A stretch of 64,000 nucleotides of DNA, from positions 2,914,001 through 2,978,000 of the forward strand of contig NZ_CP025794.1 in the NCBI RefSeq assembly GCF_002906655.1, given 5' to 3'. This DNA comes from Vibrio hyugaensis (GTDB taxonomy: Bacteria; Pseudomonadota; Gammaproteobacteria; Enterobacterales; Vibrionaceae). A program made the translations under genes and the position numbers. This document shows, one piece after another, positions 1 to 9,833 of the stretch (position 1 is the stretch's first letter; each line of letters begins with the position of its first letter). The notes beneath the pieces are model-generated. The model did not search any database, had not been told where the DNA came from, and saw only the letters and a list, made by a program, of their open reading frames with translations.

Positions 1-578
1 ACGGTGGCGACGACAAACCAGCTAACGTAATCGACGCAGCAGCGGGCGGTGCGGCTTCTGGTCTACAACTTGCGCTAAACGTAGGTGCAATGCTAATCGC
101 ATTCGTTGGTCTGATTGCTCTGGTTAACGGTATGCTAGGTGGCATCGGTGGTTGGTTCGGTATGCCTGAACTAACACTAGAACTTATCCTAGGTTACGCG
201 TTCTCTCCACTAGCATTCCTAATCGGTGTTCCATGGGACGAAGCAGTTGTTGCTGGTTCATTCATCGGTCAGAAACTAGTAATCAACGAATTCGTTGCAT
301 ACTTGAACTTCACACCTTACCTAGGTGAAGGCGCTCAAGTTGTTGCAGCAACTGGTGAAGTAATGTCTGCTAAGACAACAGCTATCATCTCATTCGCACT
401 ATGTGGCTTCGCGAACCTTTCTTCTATCGCGATTCTACTTGGTGGTCTAGGTAGTCTTGCACCAAACCGTCGTTCAGATATCGCTCGCATGGGTATTAAA
501 GCAGTTCTTGCTGGTACGTTGTCTAACCTAATGGCAGCGACTATTGCAGGCTTCTGCCTTAGCCTTGCAGCACTATAA
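1..578 (+). CDS. nupC: Nucleoside permease NupC, C-terminal part
   Basis: This is the C-terminal part of a concentrative nucleoside transporter of the inner membrane. It takes up nucleosides for the deo enzymes encoded just downstream. The reading frame (codons from base 3) is open to the window edge, so the first ATG inside the window is not the real start. Visible parts are alternating hydrophobic helices and the segment GQKLVINEFVAYLNF, typical of CNT-family proteins, in which the NEF residues help form the nucleoside/Na+ site. A terminator hairpin follows directly, so nupC probably has its own transcript. Confidence 0.93.
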   Translation, partial: GGDDKPANVIDAAAGGAASGLQLALNVGAMLIAFVGLIALVNGMLGGIGGWFGMPELTLELILGYAFSPLAFLIGVPWDEAVVAGSFIGQKLVINEFVAYLNFTPYLGEGAQVVAATGEVMSAKTTAIISFALCGFANLSSIAILLGGLGSLAPNRRSDIARMGIKAVLAGTLSNLMAATIAGFCLSLAAL

Positions 579-617
579 TTAGAATCGGTTCTTAATATAT
601 AGACGCCGTTTTAAATC

Positions 618-660
618 ATGCCCTGTAGCAAGAAATTGCTGCGGGGCATTTTTCGTTTTT
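618..660 (+). terminator. Intrinsic terminator of nupC
   Basis: The hairpin arms ATGCCCTGTAGCAA and TTGCTGCGGGGCAT surround a GAAA loop, and a T-rich tail runs to about 660. It separates nupC from the deo operon. Confidence 0.85.
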
Positions 661-1158
661 CAGGCCTGAAAATTTTATCGTATGTAGGTCGATGCAATTC
701 GCTTACGCAGTCGATGGAATAGGGGCTGGGAAATTTTGAGATACAAACCGTTTGCGCTCTATTTGGTGCTACAGTTTTGCGGTGAAACTCTATAATGTAG
801 TGATCATGAAATGGTGGTTCTGATAACCACTTAATCACAGAGTGAATATTACATGCTCGATGGGCAAATGAATTGCCCTCCAATATCAGTTCCCACAAGC
901 GTTTTATTGTGTGATGTGATATTAAAGACACCGCAATCATAGATTGTTGTGCCATAGGCCAAACTGGTACTGTGCGGTGACAAGGATAGCAATTGGTATA
1001 TGATTTTTCGCAGTATATGCCGAGTCTTCAGGGAACCAAGTCCGTTCATTAATAGACTGCTTAGCTAAAATCTCACGCTGTCTCTACTTATTGATTATAG
1101 TTAGAGAAGTGATGTGAAGCTGAGTAGTGAATTTTTTGAATATTGATCGGAGATAGAA
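661..1158. other. Long gene-free leader upstream of deoC
   Basis: There are about 500 bases between the nupC terminator and deoC. Only short minus-strand reading frames occur here, with no recognisable protein, no good ribosome site and odd composition, so I do not call a gene. The stretch presumably holds the deo promoters. I saw no convincing full CRP, CytR or DeoR site. A Shine-Dalgarno GGAGA lies at 1149-1153, six bases before the deoC ATG. Confidence 0.5.
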
Positions 1159-1935
1159 ATGAGCGATTTAAAAGCAGCAGCGCTACGTGCACTGAAACTT
1201 ATGGACCTTACTACGCTAAATGATGATGACACTGATGCAAAAGTGATCTCGCTATGTCATGACGCGAAAACTGCAGTAGGCAACACAGCTGCAATCTGTA
1301 TTTACCCTCGCTTTATTCCTATTGCTAAGAAGACACTTCGTGAGCAAGGTACGCCAGAAGTTCGCATTGCGACTGTAACGAACTTCCCACACGGTAACGA
1401 CGATATCGACATCGCTGTTGCTGAAACAAAAGCGGCTGTTGCTTACGGTGCAGACGAAGTAGATGTAGTTTTCCCATACCGCGCTCTAATGGCGGGTAAC
1501 GAGAAAGTGGGCTTCGAACTAGTTAAGCAATGTAAAGAAGCTTGTGGTGATATCCTTCTTAAAGTGATCATCGAGACAGGTGAACTAAAAGAAGAAGCGC
1601 TAATCAAGAAAGCATCTCAAATCTGTATCGAAGCAGGTGCTGACTTCATTAAAACTTCAACTGGTAAAGTGCCAGTAAACGCAACACCAGAATACGCTCG
1701 CATGATGCTTGAAGTTATTCGTGATATGGGTGTTGCAGAATCTGTTGGTTTCAAACCAGCAGGTGGTGTGCGTACTGCTGAAGATGCAGCGGCATACTTA
1801 GCAATGGCTGATGAAATCCTTGGTGACAACTGGGTTGATGCTCGTCACTACCGTTTCGGTGCATCTAGCCTGCTAACAAACCTACTAAATACATTAGAAG
1901 TATCGGACCAAGTCGCTGATCCAACAGCGTACTAA
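1159..1935 (+). CDS. deoC: Deoxyribose-phosphate aldolase
   Basis: DeoC splits 2-deoxyribose 5-phosphate into glyceraldehyde 3-phosphate and acetaldehyde, the last step of deoxynucleoside catabolism in the cytoplasm. The 258 residues match the length of the E. coli enzyme. The Schiff-base lysine is K165 in [10 protein letters not shown], and the [10 protein letters not shown] segment is also present. The start is supported by GGAGA six bases upstream. It is the first gene of deoC-deoA-deoB-(deoD). A hairpin lies between it and deoA, so expression may be graded along the operon. Confidence 0.97.
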   Translation: MSDLKAAALRALKLMDLTTLNDDDTDAKVISLCHDAKTAVGNTAAICIYPRFIPIAKKTLREQGTPEVRIATVTNFPHGNDDIDIAVAETKAAVAYGADEVDVVFPYRALMAGNEKVGFELVKQCKEACGDILLKVIIETGELKEEALIKKASQICIEAGADFIKTSTGKVPVNATPEYARMMLEVIRDMGVAESVGFKPAGGVRTAEDAAAYLAMADEILGDNWVDARHYRFGASSLLTNLLNTLEVSDQVADPTAY

Positions 1936-1956
1936 TTCCAAAAAAAGCGTCTGAAC

Positions 1957-1980
1957 GGTAGCACCAGCTTTGGTGCTACC
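1957..1980 (+). other. Intercistronic hairpin deoC-deoA
   Basis: A perfect 10-bp stem (GGTAGCACCA / TGGTGCTACC) with a four-base loop lies in the 99-bp gap. No strong T-run follows, so it is more likely an RNA-stability or partial-attenuation element than a full terminator. Confidence 0.6.
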
Positions 1981-2034
1981 AAACCTCTTCTATCCTACTT
2001 TTACCATGGCTCATTATGAGCTTGGGAGGCACTA

Positions 2035-3363
2035 ATGTATTTACCACAAGAAATCATTCGTAAAAAACGTGACGGCGAAGTTCTAACAGCCGACGAAATC
2101 AACTTCTTTATTCAAGGCGTAGCAAACAACAGTGTATCTGAAGGCCAGATCGCCGCTTTTGCTATGACAATCTTCTTCAATGAAATGACGATGCCAGAGC
2201 GTATCGCACTAACGTGTGCAATGCGTGATTCAGGTATGGTTATCGATTGGAGCCACATGAATTTTGGTGGTCCAATTGTCGATAAGCACTCTACTGGTGG
2301 TGTGGGTGACGTGACTTCTCTAATGCTTGGTCCAATGGTGGCTGCATGTGGTGGTTTCGTACCTATGATCTCTGGTCGTGGTCTTGGCCACACTGGCGGT
2401 ACGCTGGATAAGCTTGAGTCTATTCCTGGCTATAACATCACGCCGACAAACGACGTGTTTGGTCAAGTCACTAAAGACGCAGGTGTGGCGATCATCGGTC
2501 AAACGGGTGACCTAGCACCAGCGGATAAGCGCGTTTACGCGACTCGCGACATCACAGCGACAGTAGACAACATCTCTCTGATCACGGCGTCGATTTTATC
2601 GAAGAAGCTTGCTGCAGGTCTTGAATCTCTAGTAATGGACGTAAAAGTAGGCTCTGGCGCATTCATGCCAACTTACGAAGCATCTGAAGAGCTAGCAAAA
2701 TCTATCGTTGCGGTAGCAAACGGTGCAGGAACGAAGACAACGGCAATCCTAACGGACATGAACCAAGTATTGGCGTCTTCTGCGGGTAACGCAGTGGAAG
2801 TTCGTGAAGCAGTTCGCTTCTTAACAGGTGAATACCGTAACCCACGTCTACTTGAAGTGACTATGGCTTCATGTGCTGAAATGTTAGTACTTGGCAAGCT
2901 TGCTGAGAGCACAGAAGACGCACGTGCAAAACTGATGGAAGTGCTAGATAACGGTAAAGCGGCAGAGTGCTTTGGCAAGATGGTTGCCGGTCTAGGCGGT
3001 CCTGCGGACTTCGTAGAAAACTACGATAATTACCTAGAGAAAGCTGAAATCATCAAACCAGTATACGCAACTGAAACGGGCGTTGTATCTGCAATGGATA
3101 CTCGTGCAATCGGTATGGCTGTGGTTTCTATGGGCGGCGGTCGTCGTGTAGCAACAGACGAAATCGACTACGCGGTTGGTTTTGATAACTTCATTCGTTT
3201 GGGTGAAGTAGCGGACAGTGACAAGCCTCTAGCGGTGATCCACGCTCGCACAGAAGAGCAGTGGGAAGAAGCGGCAAAAGCGCTTCGCAGCGCAATTAAA
3301 GTGGGCGGTGAATACACACCAACGCCAGAGGTCTACCGCCAAATCCGTGCAGAAGATCTTTAA
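2035..3363 (+). CDS. deoA: Thymidine phosphorylase
   Basis: DeoA cleaves thymidine (and deoxyuridine) with phosphate to thymine and 2-deoxyribose 1-phosphate, the substrate of DeoB. The 442 residues match the family length. KHSTGGVGD at about residues 84-92 is the phosphate-binding glycine loop, and [20 protein letters not shown] at about 113-132 is the thymidine/pyrimidine phosphorylase signature. GGGAGG ends about six bases before the ATG. The gene lies 99 bp after deoC and 68 bp before deoB, in one operon. Confidence 0.97.
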   Translation: MYLPQEIIRKKRDGEVLTADEINFFIQGVANNSVSEGQIAAFAMTIFFNEMTMPERIALTCAMRDSGMVIDWSHMNFGGPIVDKHSTGGVGDVTSLMLGPMVAACGGFVPMISGRGLGHTGGTLDKLESIPGYNITPTNDVFGQVTKDAGVAIIGQTGDLAPADKRVYATRDITATVDNISLITASILSKKLAAGLESLVMDVKVGSGAFMPTYEASEELAKSIVAVANGAGTKTTAILTDMNQVLASSAGNAVEVREAVRFLTGEYRNPRLLEVTMASCAEMLVLGKLAESTEDARAKLMEVLDNGKAAECFGKMVAGLGGPADFVENYDNYLEKAEIIKPVYATETGVVSAMDTRAIGMAVVSMGGGRRVATDEIDYAVGFDNFIRLGEVADSDKPLAVIHARTEEQWEEAAKALRSAIKVGGEYTPTPEVYRQIRAEDL

Positions 3364-3431
3364 TCGAACAAGTAATTACACAAGGCCTACTCAATCATAA
3401 TTAGAAGCCGAGTGGGCCTAAGGAACGAGCA

Positions 3432-4652
3432 ATGAAAAGAGCATTTATTTTAGTACTAGACTCATTCGGTATCGGCGAAACCGCTGATGCGAAGCAATTT
3501 GGTGACGTAGGTTCGGACACGCTTGGTCATATTGCTGACCAGTGTGAACAAGGCTTAGCAAACAACGACAAACGTGAAGGCGCGCTTCGTCTTCCAAACC
3601 TATCTAAGCTGGGTTTGGCAATGGCGCATAAAGAGTCAACAGGCCGTTTTGCTCCTGGTCTAGACGCAGACGCAGAGATCATCGGTGCGTACGGTCACGC
3701 AGCAGAGCTTTCGTCAGGGAAAGACACGCCGTCTGGCCACTGGGAAATTGCAGGTGTGCCTGTACTGTTTGATTGGGGCTACTTCACTGACAAAGCGAAC
3801 AGCTTCCCTAAAGAACTGACTGACCGCATCCTTGAGCGTGCTGGCCTGGACGGTTTCCTAGGTAACTGCCACGCATCGGGAACTCAAGTTCTTGACGATC
3901 TTGGTGAAGAGCACATGAAGACTGGCAAGCCAATCTTCTATACATCAGCTGACTCTGTATTCCAAATCGCATGTCATGAAGAGACATTCGGTCTAGACCG
4001 CCTACTAGAGCTTTGCCAAATTGCACGTGAAGAGCTAGAAGATTACAACATCGGTCGTGTTATCGCGCGTCCATTCGTTGGTGCAGGTAAAGGTCAATTC
4101 GAGCGTACAGGTAACCGTCGTGACCTTTCTGTTGAGCCACCATCGGCAACGGTTCTACAGAAACTCGTTGAAGAGAAGCAAGGCAACGTGGTTTCTATCG
4201 GTAAGATTGCGGATATCTACGCAAACTGCGGTATCACGAAGAAAGTGAAAGCGACAGGTATCCCAGCCTTGTTCGAAGCAACACTAGAGCAAATCAAAGA
4301 AGCGGGTGACAACACCATCGTATTCACTAACTTCGTGGACTTCGATTCAGCTTACGGTCACCGTCGTGATGTTGCAGGTTACGCGGCAGCACTTGAGTAC
4401 TTCGATGGTCGCATCAATGAAGTGCTAGAGATTATGGAAGAAGACGACGTGCTTATTCTAACGGCAGATCACGGTTGTGATCCAACATGGCCAGGCACTG
4501 ACCATACTCGAGAACATATTCCTGTGATTGTTTACGGTCAGAAAGTACCTGCGGGTTCATTAGGCCGTCGTGACAGCTTTGCTGATATCGGTCAAACATT
4601 GGCAACGTACTTCGGTACTTCTCCAATGGATTACGGTAAGAACTTCCTATAA
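3432..4652 (+). CDS. deoB: Phosphopentomutase
   Basis: DeoB interconverts (deoxy)ribose 1-phosphate and 5-phosphate, linking the phosphorylases DeoA/DeoD to the aldolase DeoC. It is a cytoplasmic Mn-dependent enzyme of the alkaline phosphatase superfamily, and 406 residues is typical. Metal-site motifs visible are LDSFGIG near the N-terminus and [10 protein letters not shown] and [19 protein letters not shown] near the C-terminus. The start follows AAGGAACGAGC. A long perfect palindrome follows the stop. Confidence 0.97.
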   Translation: MKRAFILVLDSFGIGETADAKQFGDVGSDTLGHIADQCEQGLANNDKREGALRLPNLSKLGLAMAHKESTGRFAPGLDADAEIIGAYGHAAELSSGKDTPSGHWEIAGVPVLFDWGYFTDKANSFPKELTDRILERAGLDGFLGNCHASGTQVLDDLGEEHMKTGKPIFYTSADSVFQIACHEETFGLDRLLELCQIAREELEDYNIGRVIARPFVGAGKGQFERTGNRRDLSVEPPSATVLQKLVEEKQGNVVSIGKIADIYANCGITKKVKATGIPALFEATLEQIKEAGDNTIVFTNFVDFDSAYGHRRDVAGYAAALEYFDGRINEVLEIMEEDDVLILTADHGCDPTWPGTDHTREHIPVIVYGQKVPAGSLGRRDSFADIGQTLATYFGTSPMDYGKNFL

Positions 4653-4662
4653 TTAGGAATTG

Positions 4663-4692
4663 AAAACTAGGAGCAATATTGCTCCTAGTTTT
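4663..4692 (+). terminator. 30-bp perfect palindrome between deoB and deoD
   Basis: A perfect inverted repeat (arms AAAACTAGGAGCAAT / ATTGCTCCTAGTTTT) lies 11 bases after deoB. The transcript would form a long hairpin ending in UUUU on either strand. It probably terminates or attenuates the deoCAB message. The 100 bases that remain before deoD could hold a separate deoD promoter. Confidence 0.65.
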
Positions 4693-4794
4693 ATGTTTGC
4701 AGTATGAAAATGCTGCTTGTCGGAAATGAGAATATTCTAGCCCAAAGCGCCAACAGCAGCGCGGATTGCTAGAGACAGGTTAAGGAAAAGAAAC

Positions 4795-5514
4795 ATGGCA
4801 ACTCCACATATCAACGCAGAAATGGGTGCTTTCGCAGACGTCGTTCTAATGCCGGGTGATCCGCTACGAGCAAAATACATCGCAGAGACTTTCCTTGAAG
4901 ATGTGGTTCAAGTATGTGACGTTCGTAATATGTTTGGTTACACAGGCACTTACAAAGGTCGTAAGATCTCGGTAATGGGCCATGGTATGGGTATTCCATC
5001 TTGTTCAATCTACGTGACTGAGCTGATCAAAGATTTTGGTGTGAAGAAAGTGATCCGAGTTGGTAGCTGTGGTGCAGTAAACGAAGACATCAAAGTACGT
5101 GATGTTGTGATTGGAATGGGCGCGTGTACGGACTCTAAAGTTAACCGTATCCGCTTCAAAGGCCATGACTTTGCCGCTATTGCTGACTACAAAATGGTTC
5201 GCGCAGCTGAAGAAGCAGCAAAAGCACGCGGCGTAGACGTAAAAGTAGGTAACCTATTCTCAGCAGAGCTGTTCTACACGCCAGATCCAGAAATGTTCGA
5301 CGTAATGGATAAATACGGCATCGTGGGTGTTGAAATGGAAGCGGCTGGTATCTACGGTGTGGCAGCGGAGTACGGTGCAAAAGCACTGACGATCTGTACT
5401 GTTTCTGACCATATTAAGACTGGTGAGCAAACCACATCAGAAGAGCGTCAAAATACGTTCAACGATATGATGCTTATCGCACTTGATTCAGTACTGTTAG
5501 GTGATGAAGAGTAA
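4795..5514 (+). CDS. deoD: Purine nucleoside phosphorylase, DeoD type
   Basis: DeoD phosphorolyses purine (deoxy)nucleosides to free base and (deoxy)ribose 1-phosphate; the family is a cytoplasmic hexamer. The 239 residues equal the usual length. Visible motifs are GDPLRAK (phosphate site), GSCGAV, VEMEAAG (base and ribose contacts) and TVSDH with its catalytic Asp. The start follows AAGGAAAAGAAAC. It closes the deo cluster and is followed by a strong bidirectional terminator. Confidence 0.97.
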   Translation: MATPHINAEMGAFADVVLMPGDPLRAKYIAETFLEDVVQVCDVRNMFGYTGTYKGRKISVMGHGMGIPSCSIYVTELIKDFGVKKVIRVGSCGAVNEDIKVRDVVIGMGACTDSKVNRIRFKGHDFAAIADYKMVRAAEEAAKARGVDVKVGNLFSAELFYTPDPEMFDVMDKYGIVGVEMEAAGIYGVAAEYGAKALTICTVSDHIKTGEQTTSEERQNTFNDMMLIALDSVLLGDEE

Positions 5515-5541
5515 GACGAAATTCTTTTCACTTTAAAGCAT

Positions 5542-5577
5542 TAAAAAAACAGCCCGCATTGTGCGGGCTGCTTTTTT
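5542..5577. terminator. Bidirectional terminator between deoD and ytjB
   Basis: The hairpin CAGCCCGCATTGTGCGGGCTG (5550-5570) is flanked by A7 on the left and T6 on the right. It can therefore end both deoD (+) and ytjB (-). Confidence 0.9.
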
Positions 5578-5598
5578 ATCCGAGATCGAATGAGCAAG

Positions 5599-6204
5599 TT
5601 ACTTTGTCAGTAACAGGTTTTCACCTTTTTTACGGCGGATCGGTTGTCTACGTAAAATCACAATGAACAGCATGCCACACACAAAGCTCATCAGGACCAT
5701 CATGTACATGTAGCGATCACTTTTACGGTAGTGATGATCAGAAATCGCAGTGACTCGGCCCGTTTCAAAGGTCACGCGAACAAAGCCAATCACAGCGCCA
5801 TCCGCCGATACGGGCTCAACGAGTTGTTGGCGACCGATAGAGGCCGTCGCCAGTGGTGTATCTAACCCTAGTACTTCACGTACCGAAAGCGCCTCTTCAC
5901 TTGAAGCCAAACGCACACCTTGCGCATCATAAATGGTGGCATCAAATACTAAACGGTCTTGTGCAAGTTGGTTGGTTAGCTTAAGTAGACTTTCTTGGTC
6001 TTTATTAATGATCATTTCACTAGCGGATAACGACGCTTGCGAAATCAAAACTTTTGTCAGTGTTTCAAGCTGCTGCGCTTGAATCTTCTCGTTGCCCTTA
6101 CTGATCACGACACTGTTTTTTATGGTGATAAATAGCATCACGCATAGCAGGATCAGCGCTAGGATTCGTAGGGCATTCCTCACTGAGAACAGGGATTCAC
6201 TCAT
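5599..6204 (-). CDS. ytjB: YtjB/AhpA (SMP_2) family inner-membrane protein
   Basis: This is a small membrane protein of the YtjB (Smp) family, encoded divergently from serB as in E. coli; its function is not settled. A longer frame runs to 6372, but I choose the start at 6204 (MSESLFSVRN) because the upstream part is not protein-like and overlaps serB. The protein has a helix near residues 9-28, a periplasmic region of about 130 residues, a second helix and a basic tail (RRQPIRRKK). The layout resembles a sensor-like periplasmic domain between two helices, but no signalling domain is attached. Confidence 0.85.
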   Translation of the reverse strand: MSESLFSVRNALRILALILLCVMLFITIKNSVVISKGNEKIQAQQLETLTKVLISQASLSASEMIINKDQESLLKLTNQLAQDRLVFDATIYDAQGVRLASSEEALSVREVLGLDTPLATASIGRQQLVEPVSADGAVIGFVRVTFETGRVTAISDHHYRKSDRYMYMMVLMSFVCGMLFIVILRRQPIRRKKGENLLLTK

Positions 6205-6295
6205 GCTGTTTACTCGTCCATTCAAAACAAAACAAAGACTTGCCTTTTTAGCTTGTTGAGGTAACGTTTTAGCAAAGTCACAAGGGATTATATAC

Positions 6296-7276
6296 ATGGA
6301 CGCGTCAAAAAGCTTGCCTATCAGAAGGCATACGACTCTTTTAAAACGACTACCCGAAACTCGCTTTGCCACTCAGCTTGATAAAGCCAAGGCAAACTGG
6401 ATTGTGTTTGGTGAACATCTAGAGCCTCGCAACTTTGAAGATATCGACTTTTTTACTGGTTTCTACAATCCAATCTTAGACACATGGAAAGTAGGGCAGT
6501 ATGAAGTTGCATTGATGGCTGGGCAACTCACGCCAGAGCACGAAATTATTTTGAAGAACCTCAACCTTGATTATGCGTCGCTTAATGAAGTGCCGGATCT
6601 CTCTGCGCCGGGTTTGGTGGTTTTCGATATGGACTCTACTGCGATTCAAATCGAGTGCATTGATGAAATCGCTAAACTAGCCGGTGTTGGTGAAGAAGTG
6701 GCTGAAGTGACCGAACGAGCCATGCAAGGGGAGTTGGATTTCGAACAAAGTTTGCGTCAGCGCGTTGGTAAACTGAAAGGTTCCGATGAAGCTATTTTGG
6801 AGCAAGTACGCAGCCAATTACCATTCATGCCAGATTTTGAAGCGCTGATTGCGACCTTTAAAGCACTCGGTTGGAAGACGGCGATTGCTTCAGGTGGTTT
6901 TACTTATTTTTCTGATTTCATCAAAGACAAAGTTGGCTTGGACTTTGCTCAATCGAACCAATTGGAAATTATCGATGGCAAGTTGACCGGTCAGGTACTT
7001 GGCGATGTTGTATCTGCACAAACGAAAGCGGATATCTTGGTTGAACTTGCAGAAGAGTATGATATTGAGCAACACAATACGGTGGCCGTAGGCGATGGAG
7101 CCAATGACTTGGTGATGATGTCTGCCGCAGGGCTTGGTATTGCTTATCATGCGAAACCAAAGGTAGAACAACAAGCACAAACATCGGTTCGATTTGCGGG
7201 GCTTGGTGGAGTGCTATGCATTCTGTCAGGCGCTTTGGTTAAGCAACAGAAAATCAGCTGGCAAGCGAAGCCATAA
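6296..7276 (+). CDS. serB: Phosphoserine phosphatase
   Basis: SerB dephosphorylates O-phosphoserine in the last step of serine synthesis and is a cytoplasmic HAD-superfamily enzyme. The nucleophile motif is DMDST (D111-T115) and motif III is GDGAND (266-271). The roughly 100 residues before the HAD core form the N-terminal region seen in gammaproteobacterial SerB. At 326 residues it is close to E. coli SerB (322). The start follows CAAGGG. It is divergent from ytjB and followed by a terminator shared with the PilZ gene. Confidence 0.95.
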   Translation: MDASKSLPIRRHTTLLKRLPETRFATQLDKAKANWIVFGEHLEPRNFEDIDFFTGFYNPILDTWKVGQYEVALMAGQLTPEHEIILKNLNLDYASLNEVPDLSAPGLVVFDMDSTAIQIECIDEIAKLAGVGEEVAEVTERAMQGELDFEQSLRQRVGKLKGSDEAILEQVRSQLPFMPDFEALIATFKALGWKTAIASGGFTYFSDFIKDKVGLDFAQSNQLEIIDGKLTGQVLGDVVSAQTKADILVELAEEYDIEQHNTVAVGDGANDLVMMSAAGLGIAYHAKPKVEQQAQTSVRFAGLGGVLCILSGALVKQQKISWQAKP

Positions 7277-7303
7277 GCTCAAGGTTTAAGACCGACCAAT
7301 AGA

Positions 7304-7331
7304 AAACACCGCCTATAGTTTGGCGGTGTTT
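7304..7331. terminator. Convergent terminator serB / PilZ gene
   Basis: A 10-bp stem (AAACACCGCC / GGCGGTGTTT) with an eight-base loop lies between two converging stop codons, followed by CTTTATT on the + strand. Confidence 0.8.
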
Positions 7332-7333
7332 CT

Positions 7334-9682
7334 TTATTCGGTGAGTTCAAGCCTGACGACGACCTCTTCCGTGATGTCTTCAAACTCACTGTAGCCGACG
7401 AGAGCAGTCAGTTCTTTCTCTAATTTGCTGGCTTGATGGACACCAAACTGAGTAAGGTCGCTCAAATCTTGGCGCAGTAACGATGTCATCGGGTCAAAAA
7501 TTGGCGCGGTTGAAATGCGTGTCGCATAGAACTCACCCATCATGCGTGCTTTCTTGATGAACTGAATACGCTCTTTCACACTGGTGAATTCTTGATGCAG
7601 TTTTGACTCGACAGCCGTGATCTTAATGCCTACTTTCGTCAGGCTAATATAAATGTCTTGATGCCTTGCCTGCGCGCCATCAATACGCTTAATAGGGTCA
7701 GCAATCAGCGTGCTAGAGCGCCCTTTAAATAGTGGTTCTAGTGAGAATTGTTGGTTATGACCCAAGCGAGCATATAACTCGATATGTTTAGGAAGTGGGA
7801 AGTTTACACCTATCACCGGCGTTTTAACCGAAGAGGCGGCACTCTTACTAATGAAGATTGGCGTACTTAAAGTACGTGAAAGCAGCACACTGTGTAGCCT
7901 CTCTAACAGAGGGTTACTTGGCAACATCTCTTTTTGCTGAATGAGCTTGTCTTGGTTATGTTCGATAATGCTATTGAAGAAGGCAATCACGCGCATGGTT
8001 TTGCTGTGTTCGTCTATCACCATTTGCACGCTACGACCATCCGGGCTAACTCGAATAATACGATAAGGCACATCGGACAACGGCAGCTTTTTATCGTAGA
8101 GTTGCAGCTCACGGAAGTTGATCTTTACTTCCTGCCCTGAACGCAACGCAGTTGGTTCATCCAGCCTGATCCCTAAACCACGCTTGGAGATATCCATAGT
8201 GAATCCGGCCGTTTTTACATTGCCTACATTCAACACTAATGGCGTTTTGAACCGATAACGAGGTTCTTTACGACGCGACTGAGCATCGAAATAGATACCT
8301 TTTGGGTTACCGGCGATCTTTCTCGGCTGACGAAATGCATTTAACGTATTTGCAGGAACGCGAGGCTTCTCTGTGAGCAGGTAATCTTGACCTGATTTGT
8401 CATCGGCGATTTCTTGTAGGATGCCGACGTGGGTCAGCCTTTGTGAACTCTCCGCCAGTTCAGAAGAGAAAGCCGCAAGGTCATTTTTCTCTTGGTTTGA
8501 GAGTTCAAAAATTGAAATTCGAAACGCACGCCAACTCGAACGTTTTGCCCCTAAGTGCCAAAACAGCTGACGTTGTTCTCTTGTCGCTTCTGGTCGAAGC
8601 ATCGAATAGAAGTAGGTTTTGTTATCATGCTCATGGGTAAAAGAATAAAGCACATTCGTAGTGCCTTTTACTCCAGGAGTAATTAAGGACGCCATTCTCC
8701 GTTCATGAAATAACGAACCAAACACTTGTTGATTGCGTTCATCGTGCCAGTATTGCCATAACTTCTGGTTGTTTGGCGTTAGCATAGCAAGTTTCAGTTC
8801 ACTTCCCTCAAAGAAGAGCGGCAAGTTGCTAGTGTGTTTAAGAGCGATGTGTTCATAGCCACGAGTACGAGCACGGATGATTTTGTCTTGGTTATCATGA
8901 CGCGCGCGTTTAGCAGCACTATTTAGCGCTTCGTCAATCACACGAGCGATGATGTTGGTTTCGGTAAGGCGGATCGTTCTTAGATAGCGAATAGAGTCAT
9001 TCTCATAGCAGTCATCAACGGCTAACACACGGTAGGTGAGTGGCTTTTCAATACCCGCAACTTGAGACTTACTTGCAAACTCGGTAAAGGTCACTTGAAT
9101 GACTTCACCCAAACTGTACTTGAATGCGCTAGGGACTTTGAACTTGGCACCTGAACTGGACAGGTCGATACTTAATCCATGGATTACTTGGCCTTTTGGG
9201 CGAATGATCTCAACTTGAGACTGCACTTTTAAGCGCTTCTCTTGACGTTTTAGATCGTAACCCAGATGGACAGGTTCGGCTAAGAAAGGGCTTTTAGGAT
9301 CGGTAAGCGATTGCTCTTCATTCTTGCCGTTGTTCTTGCTCATCACCCGGAAGTTATTGCGTGTGTTGACTAAGGCTTCCCACATGCCTTCTGTGTAGCT
9401 ACCAAATTTTTTGAGGTTTTTGTGGTAAGCGTTAAAAGCGACGTCATCCAACCAATGTGGGATGCCATCTAATTGGTATTCACGACATTCACCTTTCACC
9501 CGACCTCGCAAATCAATACTCTTCTTACAAGGAGCCATGACACGGTTGAGTTCCATCTTCACAAGAATTTTGGCCGATGGTGGTTCTCCCTCGGTCAATT
9601 GACCAAGGACAAAATCAAAGTCATCAGCGCCATAAACAGGGATGAGTCGTTCCGCGAGCGAGAGAATTTCAGATTGCTGCAT
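7334..9682 (-). CDS. plzC: Large PilZ-domain protein (PlzC-like), two PilZ domains
   Basis: This 782-residue protein has two regions with the PilZ signature. The first is DLSSSG (173-178), preceded by a basic stretch (KRQEKR, 145-150). The second is RKEPR (471-475) with DISKRG (497-502), which fits the c-di-GMP-binding RxxxR plus D/NxSxxG pattern fully. The position next to radA and serB corresponds to V. cholerae VC2344 (PlzC), from memory. It is probably a cytosolic c-di-GMP receptor acting on motility or biofilm; its output is unknown. No membrane segment or catalytic domain is visible, and the long middle and C-terminal regions match nothing I recognise. Confidence 0.8.
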   Translation of the reverse strand: MQQSEILSLAERLIPVYGADDFDFVLGQLTEGEPPSAKILVKMELNRVMAPCKKSIDLRGRVKGECREYQLDGIPHWLDDVAFNAYHKNLKKFGSYTEGMWEALVNTRNNFRVMSKNNGKNEEQSLTDPKSPFLAEPVHLGYDLKRQEKRLKVQSQVEIIRPKGQVIHGLSIDLSSSGAKFKVPSAFKYSLGEVIQVTFTEFASKSQVAGIEKPLTYRVLAVDDCYENDSIRYLRTIRLTETNIIARVIDEALNSAAKRARHDNQDKIIRARTRGYEHIALKHTSNLPLFFEGSELKLAMLTPNNQKLWQYWHDERNQQVFGSLFHERRMASLITPGVKGTTNVLYSFTHEHDNKTYFYSMLRPEATREQRQLFWHLGAKRSSWRAFRISIFELSNQEKNDLAAFSSELAESSQRLTHVGILQEIADDKSGQDYLLTEKPRVPANTLNAFRQPRKIAGNPKGIYFDAQSRRKEPRYRFKTPLVLNVGNVKTAGFTMDISKRGLGIRLDEPTALRSGQEVKINFRELQLYDKKLPLSDVPYRIIRVSPDGRSVQMVIDEHSKTMRVIAFFNSIIEHNQDKLIQQKEMLPSNPLLERLHSVLLSRTLSTPIFISKSAASSVKTPVIGVNFPLPKHIELYARLGHNQQFSLEPLFKGRSSTLIADPIKRIDGAQARHQDIYISLTKVGIKITAVESKLHQEFTSVKERIQFIKKARMMGEFYATRISTAPIFDPMTSLLRQDLSDLTQFGVHQASKLEKELTALVGYSEFEDITEEVVVRLELTE

Positions 9683-9833
9683 TATTTCTGTTAAAGTATA
9701 TCGTTATTTAGATTATATCGGCTAAGCAAAGCAAACCTTGAGTATATCAAGAGTTCATGTTCAAGAAGGTCAGACATGGCGGTGCTTGGTCACATTTGTT
9801 GAAAAAACCGAGAGTTGAAAAAATCGAGGCATC

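Noticed and set aside
611..1049. Two minus-strand reading frames upstream of deoC
   Set aside because: They overlap each other in different frames, lie over the nupC terminator, have no good ribosome site and no protein-like features.
6205..6372. N-terminal extension of the ytjB frame
   Set aside because: It overlaps serB's start region and reads as non-protein-like sequence; MSESLF start at 6204 fits the family.
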